Positions 1 through 6,677 of a stretch of DNA of 13,448 nucleotides are shown one piece after another. Numbering within the stretch: position 1 is the first letter of the stretch; the number at the start of each line of letters is the position of its first letter. The position numbers and the translations under genes are program-made. This DNA is from Chloroflexota bacterium (GTDB lineage: Bacteria > Chloroflexota > Dehalococcoidia > UBA1151). The notes under the pieces were generated by a model. The model was not told the DNA's origin and did not search any database. It was given only the letters and a program-made list of their open reading frames with translations. The stretch covers positions 1 through 13,448 of the forward strand of contig JADFQR010000008.1 of assembly GCA_022561735.1 (NCBI GenBank), written 5' to 3'.

Positions 1-33
1 CCAGTAGAGCAAACCACCGGTGCAATCAGTAAC

Positions 34-38
34 AGGAA
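34..38 (+). promoter_or_regulatory. Ribosome binding site deciding the GTG start of rpsH
   Basis: AGGAA lies seven bases before the GTG at 46. It supports that start over any upstream in-frame extension, which would run off the window. Confidence 0.6.
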
Positions 39-45
39 CAGTGAA

Positions 46-450
46 GTGCCCCTCACCGACCCGATAGCAGATATGTTGACCCGGGTTCGCAATGCGGTCC
101 AGGTCAGGCATGACGACGTTCTCGTCCCCGCCTCCAAGTCAAAGCGGGCCCTCGCCCGGTTGTTGCAGCGTGAGGGTTTCATCTCCTCTGTGGAAATCCA
201 GGAAGCAGAGGACAAGAAACAGCCGATGATGAAGCTGGGCCTTAAGTATTACGAGGACGACACCCCGGTCATCAGCGGGCTGAAGCGGGTCAGTAAACCC
301 GGCCTCCGGGTGTATGTGGGCCGACGCGAGATTCCCCGTTACTACGGCGGGATCGGCGTCTCGTTCCTTTCGACGTCCGCCGGGGTGATGACCGGGCGCG
401 ACGCATGGCGGCGCGGCATCGGCGGCGAGCTCTTGTTCTACGTCTGGTAG
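46..450 (+). CDS. rpsH: 30S ribosomal protein S8
   Basis: S8 binds the central domain of 16S rRNA early in assembly of the 30S subunit; in E. coli it also represses the spc operon. The 134-residue product starts MPLTDPIADMLTRVRNA, the usual S8 N-terminus. It ends with the family signature region around STSAGVMTGRDAWRRGIGG and the terminal FYVW. Length is normal (about 130). I chose the GTG at 46 because AGGAA lies 7 bases upstream and the protein then begins where the family does; the frame stays open to the window edge. It is the first complete gene here, with rplF 18 bases downstream, so it is probably co-transcribed with the spc genes. Confidence 0.97.
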   Translation: MPLTDPIADMLTRVRNAVQVRHDDVLVPASKSKRALARLLQREGFISSVEIQEAEDKKQPMMKLGLKYYEDDTPVISGLKRVSKPGLRVYVGRREIPRYYGGIGVSFLSTSAGVMTGRDAWRRGIGGELLFYVW

Positions 451-468
451 CGGCTGGAGTACGCAACG

Positions 469-1014
469 ATGAGCAGAATCGGTTATTCCCCTATCTCCGT
501 GCCAACCGGCGTCGATGTCAAGATTGACGGAGCGGCGGTCACGGTAAAAGGCAAGAACGGCGAACTCAACACAGAGTTTCACCGTGATATGTCTATCGCC
601 CTGGAAGACAACGTCCTCAGGGTGACCCGCCCTTCAGACAATCAACAGCACCGCGCCCTGCACGGCCTGACGCGTTCCCTCCTGAACAACATGATCATCG
701 GGGTTTCAGAGGGGTTTGAGCGTTCACTGGAACTTGTGGGAACCGGATACCGGGTTCAGCAGAACGGCAAGGGTCTCACGTTCCAGCTAGGGTTCAGCCA
801 CCCGGTTGAAATCGAACCGTTGAAAGGCGTCACGCTGGTAGTGGACGGCCAGACACGCGTCGTCGTAAAAGGCGCTGACAAGCAGGCTGTCGGCCAGCAG
901 GCGGCGGTCATCCGCAAACTTCGACCACCGAACGCTTACACCGGCAAGGGTGTGCGTTACTCGGGAGAACGGATTCACCTCAAGCCCGGCAAAAGCGCCG
1001 CCAGGGCGGAATAG
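469..1014 (+). CDS. rplF: 50S ribosomal protein L6
   Basis: L6 binds 23S rRNA near the sarcin-ricin loop and the factor-binding site of the large subunit. The 181-residue product starts [12 protein letters not shown]. It carries the two duplicated L6 domains, roughly residues 1-82 and 83-165. Typical blocks are GTGYR, the LGFSHPV segment, and a C-terminal stretch with [16 protein letters not shown] and GKGVRYSGE. Length is usual for the family. The ATG at 469 has GGAG nine bases upstream. It lies between rpsH and rplR, as in nearly all bacterial spc clusters. The last residues (GKSAARAE) are a slightly basic tail of no evident importance. Confidence 0.97.
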   Translation: MSRIGYSPISVPTGVDVKIDGAAVTVKGKNGELNTEFHRDMSIALEDNVLRVTRPSDNQQHRALHGLTRSLLNNMIIGVSEGFERSLELVGTGYRVQQNGKGLTFQLGFSHPVEIEPLKGVTLVVDGQTRVVVKGADKQAVGQQAAVIRKLRPPNAYTGKGVRYSGERIHLKPGKSAARAE

Positions 1015-1019
1015 TCAAA

Positions 1020-1388
1020 ATGGCATACAAGAAGTTCCACCAGTCAAGGCGAGAGATGCGCCACACCCGGCTGCGCAAAAAGCTGGCCGGTACGCAAGAG
1101 CGACCGCGACTTGCCGTGTTTCGCAGCAACCACCACATCTACGCCCAGTTGATCGACGATGGGGCCGGGCGCACGCTCGTCGCTGCGTCCACGCTCGATC
1201 CGGATCTCAAGGATCAGTTGCCCTCCAGCGGCAAGATAGACAGCGCAACCGTTGTCGGCACATCGATAGCAAAAAAGGCGAAGGACGCCGGAGTCACGCG
1301 CGTGGTATTCGACCGCGGCGGCTACGCGTACCACGGCCGTGTGAAGGCGCTTGCCGAAGCGGCGCGCGAAGTTGGTCTGGAGTTTTAG
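1020..1388 (+). CDS. rplR: 50S ribosomal protein L18
   Basis: L18 binds 5S rRNA and helps fix the central protuberance of the 50S subunit. The 122-residue product has the basic N-terminus (RRRMR-like region around [15 protein letters not shown]) followed by [20 protein letters not shown], the L18 core beta strand. It ends with [28 protein letters not shown], the family C-terminal signature. Length is normal. The ATG at 1020 is five bases after the rplF stop, and a purine-rich GGCGGAA inside the end of rplF can serve as the ribosome site. The TAG stop is directly followed by the ATG of rpsE, so the two are likely translationally coupled. Confidence 0.97.
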   Translation: MAYKKFHQSRREMRHTRLRKKLAGTQERPRLAVFRSNHHIYAQLIDDGAGRTLVAASTLDPDLKDQLPSSGKIDSATVVGTSIAKKAKDAGVTRVVFDRGGYAYHGRVKALAEAAREVGLEF

Positions 1389-2093
1389 ATGACCCAGCAG
1401 AGAAGGTCGGGTGGACCACCCGGCAGATCCGGCGGCCGAGGTGGACGCCCAGGTGGCCCAGGTGGCCAGGGCGGTCCCGGTGGCCCCGGTGATCGGGGTC
1501 GAGGACCCGGAGACCGTGGTCGCGGACGTGGGCCCCGGCGCGACAGGCCACAGGATCGTGACGATTCAGGCTTTGAAGAGCGCGTAATCAAGATTCGCCG
1601 CGTCTCAAAAGTCGTCAAGGGCGGTCGCCACCTGAGCTTCAATGCGCTTGTGGTAGTCGGTGACGGCGAGGGCAAGGTGGGGATGAACCTTGGCAAGGCC
1701 AAGGCGGTCCCGGACGCTGTCCGTAAGGGGACCGCGGGCGCTCGCCGGGAGATGAAGTCCGTGGTGCTCTCCGGGACCACGCTTCCGCACGAGATACAGG
1801 CCAAGTTTGGCGCCGCCAAGGTGCTGCTCAGGCCAGCAGCGCCCGGCACCGGCATCATCGCCGGAGGTGGGGTACGCGCCGTCATGGAAGTAGTTGGCAT
1901 CAAAGATGTGCTGTCGAAGACGTTCGGCTCTAACAACACGCTCAACATAGTACGGGCCACATTGCTCGCGCTCAGCAAGCTGCGCGACCCGAAAACCGAG
2001 GTCGCCCGGCGGATGGGCACCACCGTTACGGCCAACGTTCCACAGCCCGACCCGGTCGCAGTTGCGGTCGCGTCGGCGGCGAACGAGGAGTAG
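1389..2093 (+). CDS. rpsE: 30S ribosomal protein S5 with a Gly/Arg/Pro-rich N-terminal tail
   Basis: S5 sits near the mRNA entry and decoding region of the 30S subunit and affects accuracy. At 234 residues it is about 65 longer than E. coli S5 (167). The S5 core begins near residue 62 (FEERVIKIRRVSKVVKGG). It includes the N-terminal RNA-binding fold (FNALVVVGDGEGKVGMNLGKAK) and the C-terminal domain (LLRPAAPGTGIIAGGGVRAV, then LNIVRATLLAL). Residues 7-50 are almost only Gly, Arg, Pro, Asp and Gln. A short Ala/Val-rich C-terminal tail is also present. The ATG abuts the rplR stop, with GGAG six bases before it. Family assignment is certain; the role of the tail is unknown. Confidence 0.97.
   Translation: MTQQRRSGGPPGRSGGRGGRPGGPGGQGGPGGPGDRGRGPGDRGRGRGPRRDRPQDRDDSGFEERVIKIRRVSKVVKGGRHLSFNALVVVGDGEGKVGMNLGKAKAVPDAVRKGTAGARREMKSVVLSGTTLPHEIQAKFGAAKVLLRPAAPGTGIIAGGGVRAVMEVVGIKDVLSKTFGSNNTLNIVRATLLALSKLRDPKTEVARRMGTTVTANVPQPDPVAVAVASAANEE
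1407..1538 (+). repeat. Low-complexity Gly-X-Y coding repeat in rpsE
   Basis: DNA encoding residues 7-50 of S5 is a degenerate 9-base-period repeat. Two exact copies of CCCAGGTGG are at 1448-1456 and 1457-1465, and three diverged copies follow to about 1492. In protein, glycine occupies every third residue from 16 to 37, a collagen-like pattern, followed by GDRGRG-type units at 34-39 and 41-46. The repeat makes the opposite strand look open, but that frame is a shadow. Confidence 0.8.
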
Positions 2094-2098
2094 GGTCA

Positions 2099-2281
2099 AT
2101 GGGAGACCTGCGCATCACGCAGATCAAAAGCAAGATCGGCTTCCCGGAAGACCAGAGGGCGACGCTGCGATCGCTCGGGCTTCGGAAGATCCGCCAGCAA
2201 GTCATCCGGCCAGACAATCCCGCCGTCCGCGGAATGGTCCACAAGATCCGGCATCTCATAACCGTGGAAGAAATCGAGTAG
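2099..2281 (+). CDS. rpmD: 50S ribosomal protein L30
   Basis: L30 is a small 50S protein of a single ferredoxin-like domain. The 60-residue product begins MGDLRITQIKSKIGFPEDQR. It has the family motif LGLRKIRQQVIRPDNPAVRGMV and ends HLITVEE, matching the usual bacterial form of 58-62 residues. The ATG at 2099 is preceded by GAGGAG eight bases upstream, inside the end of rpsE. Gene order rpsE-rpmD-rplO is the standard spc order. L30 is absent from some lineages, so its presence is mildly informative. Confidence 0.96.
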   Translation: MGDLRITQIKSKIGFPEDQRATLRSLGLRKIRQQVIRPDNPAVRGMVHKIRHLITVEEIE

Positions 2282-2324
2282 AAAAACGCTTCTCGATTCA
2301 GACGATTGCAGGTAATTTAGACGA

Positions 2325-2765
2325 ATGGGACTACACGAGCTCAAACCGGCCCCCGGTTCCGTCCGCCCTCGCAGGCGCGTCGGACGCGGCGATGGCAGCG
2401 GACGCGGCACCTACTCTGGCCGCGGCTCCGGAGGCCAGAAGCAACAGACGAGCATAAAGCCGTATTTTGAAGGCGGTCAGCTACCGCTTGTGAAGCGCCT
2501 GCCTTACATGAGGGGCTTCAACAACAAATGGCGGACCGAGTACGTCCCGGTCAACGTGTCACGTCTGGACGTGTTCGAGGACAACGCAGAGATCGGCCCG
2601 GCGGAGCTTGCGTCCTCTGGAATCATCACGAAATCCGGTGAGAAGATCAAAATCCTGGGTGACGGAGAGATAAGCACTCCACTCAAGATCAGTGCACACG
2701 GATTCAGTAAATCTGCACGGGCAAAAATCGAAGCGGCCGGCGGCAGCGTAGTCGTACTCAATTAG
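2325..2765 (+). CDS. rplO: 50S ribosomal protein L15
   Basis: L15 is a late-assembling protein buried in 23S rRNA. The 146-residue product starts MGLHELKPAPGSVRPRRRVGRGDGSGRG. It has the long unstructured Gly/Arg N-terminal arm typical of L15 (to about residue 40), then FEGGQLPLVKRLPYMRGFNN, which is diagnostic. The globular C-terminal half (residues about 75-146) includes ILGDGEISTPLKISAHGFSKSARAKIEAAGG. Length is normal. The ATG has a weak CAGGTAA site about nine bases upstream. It lies 43 bases after rpmD, a wider gap than elsewhere in this cluster, in which I see no structure. Confidence 0.97.
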   Translation: MGLHELKPAPGSVRPRRRVGRGDGSGRGTYSGRGSGGQKQQTSIKPYFEGGQLPLVKRLPYMRGFNNKWRTEYVPVNVSRLDVFEDNAEIGPAELASSGIITKSGEKIKILGDGEISTPLKISAHGFSKSARAKIEAAGGSVVVLN

Positions 2766-2780
2766 TTGTCGCTTACTTCA

Positions 2781-2812
2781 ATGAATATGCGCGGATGAAG
2801 GAACTTCGTTGA
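2781..2812 (+). promoter_or_regulatory. Two overlapping mini-ORFs leading into secY
   Basis: In the 43-base gap before secY, ATG at 2781 opens MNMRG ending TGA at 2796-2798. That stop overlaps an ATG at 2795 in an ATGA arrangement. The second frame, MKELR, ends with TGA at 2810-2812, which overlaps the TTG start of secY at 2809-2811. The only strong ribosome site (AAGGAA, 2798-2803) lies within the second mini-ORF and serves secY. This is seen directly. Whether either is translated, or couples L15 and SecY synthesis, is unknown, and chance is possible in so short a stretch. Confidence 0.3.
2798..2803 (+). promoter_or_regulatory. Ribosome binding site deciding the TTG start of secY
   Basis: AAGGAA, five bases before the TTG at 2809. 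It favours that start over the in-frame ATG at 2881, which would remove the conserved LLQAIIDSMRIPDL segment. Confidence 0.6.
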
Positions 2813-4179
2813 TCAGAGAAGCGCAAGCACAGCGATCGGAATCCAGTCGGCCCGCCTTACTTCAGGCGATCATCGATTCGATGCGGATACCGGACCTCCG
2901 GTTCCGCATCCTGTTCACGTTGGCGATCCTGATCGTGTTCCGGTTCACCGCGCATCTTCCGGTGCCGGGCGTAGACCGTGACGCGCTTGCGGCTGCTTTC
3001 GACGCCAGCCCGTTGCTCGGCTTCCTTGACCTGTTCAGCGGCGGCGCGCTACGAAACCTCAGCGTAGCGGCGCTCGGCGTCTACCCGTACATCACGGCGT
3101 CCATCATCATCCAGATCATGACGCCGCTCATTCCCTCGCTGAAACAACTGGCGTCGGAAGGGCAGTACGGTCGCCAGAAGATCAACCAGCTCACGCACTA
3201 CATCACCGTCCCGATCGCCATCCTCCAGGGTTACGGCCAGTTGAACCTGCTGCAGAGCGGCGGACTGGGCGGGGTCGCTGGCGGCGCAATTGGCGGCATC
3301 GGCCTTGGCAGTGGTGAACTGCTCGGGACGCTTGCCATCCTCAGTGCGTTTGTCGCCGGCACTCTGTTCTTAGTCTGGCTTGGCGAATTAATTACGGAAA
3401 AAGGGATCGGCAACGGCATTTCGCTGATCATCTTTGCCGGAATTGTGTCTACATTGCCGCAGGTCATAGGGCAGGGCGCGCTCATCAGAGATCAGGGGTT
3501 CCAGTTACTGTTACTAGCAGCGATCGCGCTGGCAATGGTCTACTTGATCGTCATATTCAACGAAGCGCAGCGCAGAGTTCCTGTGCAGTACGGACGTAAC
3601 ATCTTCCGTGGCGGCCGTATGTACCGTCAGGCCGGCGCGACCCATATACCGTTACGCGTCAATTCCGCGGGCATGATTCCGCTGATATTCGCGTTCTCTA
3701 TCCTGATCCTTCCACCAACCCTGGCCAGCTATTTTGCTGATCCAGCCAGCGATGGAATCGTCGCGAATTTATCAACTTTCTTCACCAACGCGTTAAGTCC
3801 TACCAGCCTGTTCTACTGGGTGCTGGTGTTTGTTCTGGTGGTGGTGTTCACGTTCTTCTACGCGCTTGTCACGTTCAATCAGCAGAACCTGGCCGAGAAC
3901 TTACAGAAGAACGGCGGTTTCGTACCCGGGATCAGGCCGGGTAAGCCGACGCACGATTACCTGATGCGCGTCATCTTCCGGATCACGTGGGGCGGCGCCA
4001 TCTTCCTCGGGTTCATCGCGATCATGCCGTACCTGGCGGGCCAGATCACAAGCGTGTCCGCTTCCACGAGTATCGTCAGCGCGACCAGTCTTCTGATTAT
4101 GGTCGGAGTGGCGCTCGACACCATGCGGCAACTTGAGGCCCAGTTGTTGATGCGTAACTACGAAGGCTTCATCCGTTAG
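2809..4179 (+). CDS. secY: Preprotein translocase channel subunit SecY
   Basis: SecY forms the inner-membrane channel through which SecA and the ribosome drive unfolded preproteins. The 456-residue product has the expected ten hydrophobic segments. The first is near residues 34-54 after RIPDLRFRILFTL, and the plug-region sequence GFLDLFSGGALRNLSV follows. The conserved loop GLGxGISL-like ITEKGIGNGISLIIFAGIV and the RRVPVQYGR loop are present. The cytosolic C-terminal part has NLQKNGGFVPGIRPGKPT, and the tail ends TMRQLEAQLLMRNYEGFIR. A glycine-rich periplasmic loop (about residues 150-170) separates TM3 and TM4. The TTG start gives a roughly 17-residue N-terminal extension relative to many relatives. 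It is the usual spc neighbour of rplO. Confidence 0.97.
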   Translation: MIREAQAQRSESSRPALLQAIIDSMRIPDLRFRILFTLAILIVFRFTAHLPVPGVDRDALAAAFDASPLLGFLDLFSGGALRNLSVAALGVYPYITASIIIQIMTPLIPSLKQLASEGQYGRQKINQLTHYITVPIAILQGYGQLNLLQSGGLGGVAGGAIGGIGLGSGELLGTLAILSAFVAGTLFLVWLGELITEKGIGNGISLIIFAGIVSTLPQVIGQGALIRDQGFQLLLLAAIALAMVYLIVIFNEAQRRVPVQYGRNIFRGGRMYRQAGATHIPLRVNSAGMIPLIFAFSILILPPTLASYFADPASDGIVANLSTFFTNALSPTSLFYWVLVFVLVVVFTFFYALVTFNQQNLAENLQKNGGFVPGIRPGKPTHDYLMRVIFRITWGGAIFLGFIAIMPYLAGQITSVSASTSIVSATSLLIMVGVALDTMRQLEAQLLMRNYEGFIR

Positions 4180-4195
4180 CCCGGTCTGACCGTCC

Positions 4196-4200
4196 GGAGG
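4196..4200 (+). promoter_or_regulatory. Ribosome binding site of adk
   Basis: A GGAGG core lies 12 bases before the TTG at 4213. The spacing is long, but no ATG or GTG occurs in frame nearby and the protein must start before its P-loop, so the TTG start is accepted. Confidence 0.5.
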
Positions 4201-4212
4201 CATTTACAGACA

Positions 4213-4851
4213 TTGCTCATCGTATTTCTTGGCGCGCCCGGCGCAGGGAAGGGAACCCAGGCCAAGTCGCTCGCAGCGAAGAAAGACCTGACCCACCTGG
4301 CGACGGGAGACATGCTCCGCGCTGAGGTGGCTGCCGGGACCGAGCTGGGCTTGATGGCCAGGGGGTTCATGCACCGTGGGGACCTGGTACCGGACGATGT
4401 GATGATCGGGATGATAAAAGGCCGTATCGAGAGCCCGGAATCGGCCGGGGTCCTGCTTGACGGGTTCCCGCGTACCGTGGCGCAAGCCCTGGCGTTAGAT
4501 GAGGCCCTTGGCGCCGTCGGCGCAAGCGTTGACCGTGCGATCTACTTCGAGGTGTCCAGGGAAGAACTGGTACGACGGCTGGCCGGGCGGGCGACCTGCC
4601 CGGAATGCCAGCGCGCCTACCATGACACGTTCCATCCACCTCAAAAAGGTGATAAATGCGACGATTGCGACGCGGAACTCGTCCGGCGCGAAGACGACAG
4701 ACCAGAGGCGGTTCTCAACCGTCTTGATGTTTACGGAAAGCAAACAACTCCGGTACTGGACCATTACAGGGCTGTCGGCAAGCTCGTTGAAGTCAACGGC
4801 GAGCAGTCGATCGATGCCGTACAGGAAGACCTGATAGCCGCGGTTGGCTAG
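4213..4851 (+). CDS. adk: Adenylate kinase, zinc-binding LID form
   Basis: Adenylate kinase catalyses ATP + AMP = 2 ADP in the cytoplasm and sets adenylate energy charge. The 212-residue product has the P-loop GAPGAGKGT (residues 7-15) and the AMP-site segment GDMLRAEV. GFPRT is at 84-88 and the DDRPE region at 161-165. The LID (about 122-160) carries four cysteines, C129 and C132 (CPEC) and C149 and C152 (CDDC), the zinc-binding arrangement known from Gram-positive and thermophile enzymes. The TTG start is 33 bases after secY. The location between secY and map is common in Gram-positives and Chloroflexota. Length is normal for the long bacterial form. Confidence 0.96.
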   Translation: MLIVFLGAPGAGKGTQAKSLAAKKDLTHLATGDMLRAEVAAGTELGLMARGFMHRGDLVPDDVMIGMIKGRIESPESAGVLLDGFPRTVAQALALDEALGAVGASVDRAIYFEVSREELVRRLAGRATCPECQRAYHDTFHPPQKGDKCDDCDAELVRREDDRPEAVLNRLDVYGKQTTPVLDHYRAVGKLVEVNGEQSIDAVQEDLIAAVG

Positions 4852-4882
4852 CCCGTCACGTGCGGCGAATTCCAGCTTCGGC

Positions 4883-4888
4883 TATAAT
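4883..4888 (+). promoter_or_regulatory. Candidate internal promoter, -10 box before map
   Basis: A perfect TATAAT lies in the 90-base adk-map gap. I find no good -35 hexamer 16-18 bases upstream (the bases there are GTGCGG-like) and no TGn extension. A start about seven bases downstream (near 4895) would give a 47-base leader to the ATG at 4942 but only 8 bases to the TTG at 4903. It may give map and downstream genes their own transcription. Low to moderate confidence because only the -10 is seen. Confidence 0.35.
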
Positions 4889-4941
4889 CTCCGAGAGTAT
4901 TCTTGAACCTCAGCTCAACGCTCAACTCAGAATCGGATCCA

Positions 4942-5715
4942 ATGTTCCGGGTGCCGACGATAAAGTCCGCCCGGGAATTGGTGTCGATGCGCGCCGCTGG
5001 GCGAGTTGTCGCGGAGGTGATAGATCGGCTCAAGGAAATCCTCGAACCGGGGGTGACTACGGGCTACCTGGACAGGGAAGCTCGGAAAGTGATCAGCGAT
5101 CGGGGTGCAGAACCGTCGTTCCTGGGGTACGCACCGGCCCCGGGAGGGGTTCCGTTCCCGGGTGTGATCTGCACATCCTTGAACGAGGAAATTGTCCATG
5201 GGATTCCGGGCGAGCGGATAATCCAGGACGGTGACCTGGTGAAGCTAGACGTCGGCGCAATTGTTGACGGCTTCCATGGTGATTCAGCGGTAACGCTGAT
5301 CGCCGGTGATGGGAATCCGGAGTCGCGAAAGCTCGTCGAGGTCACTCGGGGGGCTCTGGAAAAGGGGATTCTGGCCGCGAAACCCGGGGCCAGGGTGGGC
5401 GACATATCTGCGGCAGTGGAGGGTTTCGCGAGGCCGCAAGGCTACGAACTGGTCAAGGAGTACACCGGACACGGAATTGGCCGGCGGTTGCATGAGGCGC
5501 CGCAAATCCCGAACGTAGGACCGGGCGGCCAGGGCCTCCAACTCCGCGCCGGGATGGTTATCTGTATAGAGCCGATGGTCAATATCGGCACATGGAGGAC
5601 CGAGGTCCTCGACGACTCCTGGACGGTGGTGACGGCAGACCGGAAGCTCTCAGCACATTTTGAACACACCCTTGCGATCACATCCGATGGTCCCGAGATT
5701 TTGACGGCCCTTTAA
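4942..5715 (+). CDS. map: Type I methionine aminopeptidase
   Basis: MetAP removes the initiator methionine from nascent proteins after deformylation. The pita-bread metallopeptidase ligands are all present: D103 and D114 (KLDVGAIVDGFHGDSAV), H177 (TGHGIGRRLHEAP), E210 (CIEPM) and E241 (HFEHTLAI). The substrate-site H86 is in IVHGIPG. From ATG at 4942 the protein has 257 residues and starts MFRVPTIKSARELVSMRAAGRVV, matching the usual family N-terminus. A TTG at 4903 would add 13 non-conserved residues, has only a weak purine run before it, and would lie almost at the start of a transcript from the nearby TATAAT. I therefore prefer 4942, although its own ribosome site is also weak. It lies between adk and infA. 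Confidence 0.93.
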   Translation: MFRVPTIKSARELVSMRAAGRVVAEVIDRLKEILEPGVTTGYLDREARKVISDRGAEPSFLGYAPAPGGVPFPGVICTSLNEEIVHGIPGERIIQDGDLVKLDVGAIVDGFHGDSAVTLIAGDGNPESRKLVEVTRGALEKGILAAKPGARVGDISAAVEGFARPQGYELVKEYTGHGIGRRLHEAPQIPNVGPGGQGLQLRAGMVICIEPMVNIGTWRTEVLDDSWTVVTADRKLSAHFEHTLAITSDGPEILTAL

Positions 5716-5745
5716 CGACCGCACGGAAGCGGCCTGGCTGGAAAC

Positions 5746-5749
5746 GGAG
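5746..5749 (+). promoter_or_regulatory. Ribosome binding site deciding the TTG start of infA
   Basis: GGAG, five bases before the TTG at 5755. It gives IF1 its normal MAKKEG beginning, and no ATG upstream in frame is plausible. Confidence 0.6.
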
Positions 5750-5754
5750 AACAT

Positions 5755-5973
5755 TTGGCAAAGAAGGAAGGCATCGAGGTAGAGGGGACGGTCATGGAAG
5801 CTCTCCCCAACGCGAACTTCCGCGTGGAGCTGCCGACCGGGCACAAGGTACTGGCGCACGCGTCTGGAAAGATCCGGTTGAACTTCATCCGGGTGCTCCC
5901 GGGGGACAAGGTGCTGGTGGAGCTCTCCCCTTACGACCTCACTCGTGGCCGGATCACCTACCGGTTCAAGTAA
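5755..5973 (+). CDS. infA: Translation initiation factor IF-1
   Basis: IF1 binds the 30S A site during initiation and assists IF2 and IF3. The 72-residue product is a single S1/OB-fold domain. [20 protein letters not shown] is followed by [20 protein letters not shown] and ends [20 protein letters not shown], nearly the bacterial consensus and full length. The start is TTG. It follows map by 39 bases and precedes rpmJ, the widespread map-infA-rpmJ-rpsM order. A 7-bp GC hairpin starts just after its stop. Confidence 0.97.
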   Translation: MAKKEGIEVEGTVMEALPNANFRVELPTGHKVLAHASGKIRLNFIRVLPGDKVLVELSPYDLTRGRITYRFK

Positions 5974-6001
5974 GACCGCCCGGCGCGTAGTCGCCGGGGT
6001 C
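5974..6001 (+). promoter_or_regulatory. GC-rich hairpin between infA and rpmJ
   Basis: CCCGGCG (5979-5985) and CGCCGGG (5992-5998) form a perfect 7-bp stem around CGTAGT. GAC/GTC outside can extend it past a two-base bulge. No T-run follows, so it is not a standard intrinsic terminator. It might stabilise a processed mRNA 3' end or cause pausing; the role is inferred only. Confidence 0.45.
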
Positions 6002-6036
6002 ATCCGGTTCAGGATCCTCAGGTCAGGTTCAAAGAA

Positions 6037-6150
6037 ATGAAAGTAAGAGCATCCGTGAAGCGCCGGTGCGCCAATTGCAAGGTGATCCGACGCAAGGGAA
6101 CGGTACGCGTGCTGTGCAGCAACGGACGGCACAAGCAACGCCAGGGCTAG
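6037..6150 (+). CDS. rpmJ: 50S ribosomal protein L36, zinc-binding form
   Basis: L36 is the smallest 50S protein and binds 23S rRNA near the L7/L12 stalk base. The 37-residue product begins [20 protein letters not shown] and ends [11 protein letters not shown], essentially the family consensus at the exact usual length. C11, C14, C27 and H32 form the zinc knuckle, so this is the cysteine-containing paralogue rather than the zinc-free one. The ATG is preceded by an A-rich AAAGAA with little Shine-Dalgarno character. It lies in the standard place between infA and rpsM. Confidence 0.97.
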   Translation: MKVRASVKRRCANCKVIRRKGTVRVLCSNGRHKQRQG

Positions 6151-6160
6151 TTCATCCTCA

Positions 6161-6184
6161 GCCGGTTTTTTCCGGCGGGCTTTT
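6161..6184 (+). terminator. Weak terminator-like hairpin between rpmJ and rpsM
   Basis: GCCGG (6161-6165) and CCGGC (6172-6176) flank a six-T loop; GGGC and then TTTTGATTT follow. The stem is only 5 bp and the T-run is short and separated from it by GGGC, so readthrough is likely. It lies at the border between the spc-type and alpha-type gene groups, where partial attenuation would make sense. Confidence 0.35.
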
Positions 6185-6201
6185 GATTTAAGGAAACTCA
6201 C

Positions 6202-6582
6202 ATGGCACTCGTCGCTGGAGTGAACATACCGGACAATAAGCGGGTCGAGATCGCGCTGCAGACCGTTTACGGTGTTGGCCCAACCGTGGCCAAACGCGTC
6301 GTGGAAGAATCTGCCCTCGTCGGCAATCCGCGTGTACGTGAACTCAGCGAGGAAGAGTTGAACCGCCTCCGCGGCGCTCTTGATCGCAGCGGAGCGATTA
6401 TCGAGGGAGACCTCCGGCGAGAGGTCCAGATGAACGTCCGCCGGTTGATCGATATTGGAAGTTACCGCGGTCTCCGCCACCGGCGCGGCCTGCCCGTACG
6501 GGGACAGCGCACGAAAACTAACGCCAGGACCAAGCGTGGTCGGCGGCGGGCAATCGCCAACAGGAAGAAAGTCACCCAGTAG
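6202..6582 (+). CDS. rpsM: 30S ribosomal protein S13
   Basis: S13 sits in the 30S head and contacts the P-site tRNA and the 50S subunit at the inter-subunit bridge. The 126-residue product begins MALVAGVNIPDNKRVEIALQ and includes the helix-two-turn-helix region around VYGVGPTVAKRVVEE. It ends with the basic tRNA-contacting tail containing RGLPVRGQRTKTNARTKRG. Length is usual. The ATG at 6202 has AAGGAAA five bases upstream, one of the better ribosome sites here. It is the first gene of the alpha-type group and is followed by a 109-base structured gap. Confidence 0.97.
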   Translation: MALVAGVNIPDNKRVEIALQTVYGVGPTVAKRVVEESALVGNPRVRELSEEELNRLRGALDRSGAIIEGDLRREVQMNVRRLIDIGSYRGLRHRRGLPVRGQRTKTNARTKRGRRRAIANRKKVTQ

Positions 6583-6594
6583 ACCGTTCGTTGT

Positions 6595-6677
6595 GGTCCG
6601 TTCTGCGCTGACCGGACCCCTGGAAGCGCCGTCATCATCATGACGGCGAGGTCGTAGATTCATCCGCCCGGAGGCGG
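6595..6677 (+). promoter_or_regulatory. Three-hairpin leader upstream of rpsK
   Basis: The 109-base rpsM-rpsK gap holds three perfect inverted repeats. They are GGTCCG/CGGACC (6595-6600 with 6613-6618, 12-base loop), CGCCGTCA/TGACGGCG (6627-6634 with 6641-6648, loop TCATCA), and CCGCC/GGCGG (6664-6668 with 6673-6677, loop CGGA). The last covers the only GGAGG (6670-6674), which lies 17 bases before the rpsK ATG. None has a T-run, so termination is unlikely. A translational control structure is plausible but inferred. Confidence 0.45.

Noticed and set aside
1..45. Tail of an upstream gene, expected to be rpsN (S14)
   Set aside because: Stops occur at 5-7 and 30-32 in two frames, but neither short peptide ends like S14 (usually ASW or SSW), so no gene can be assigned.
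1385..2035. 216-codon open frame on the - strand across rpsE
   Set aside because: It is the complement of the Gly/Pro/Arg-rich S5 codons; the proline-rich translation is a composition artefact and it lies wholly antisense to a certain gene.
2282..2324. Possible regulatory element in the rpmD-rplO gap
   Set aside because: No inverted repeat or promoter-like motif found; only a weak ribosome site.
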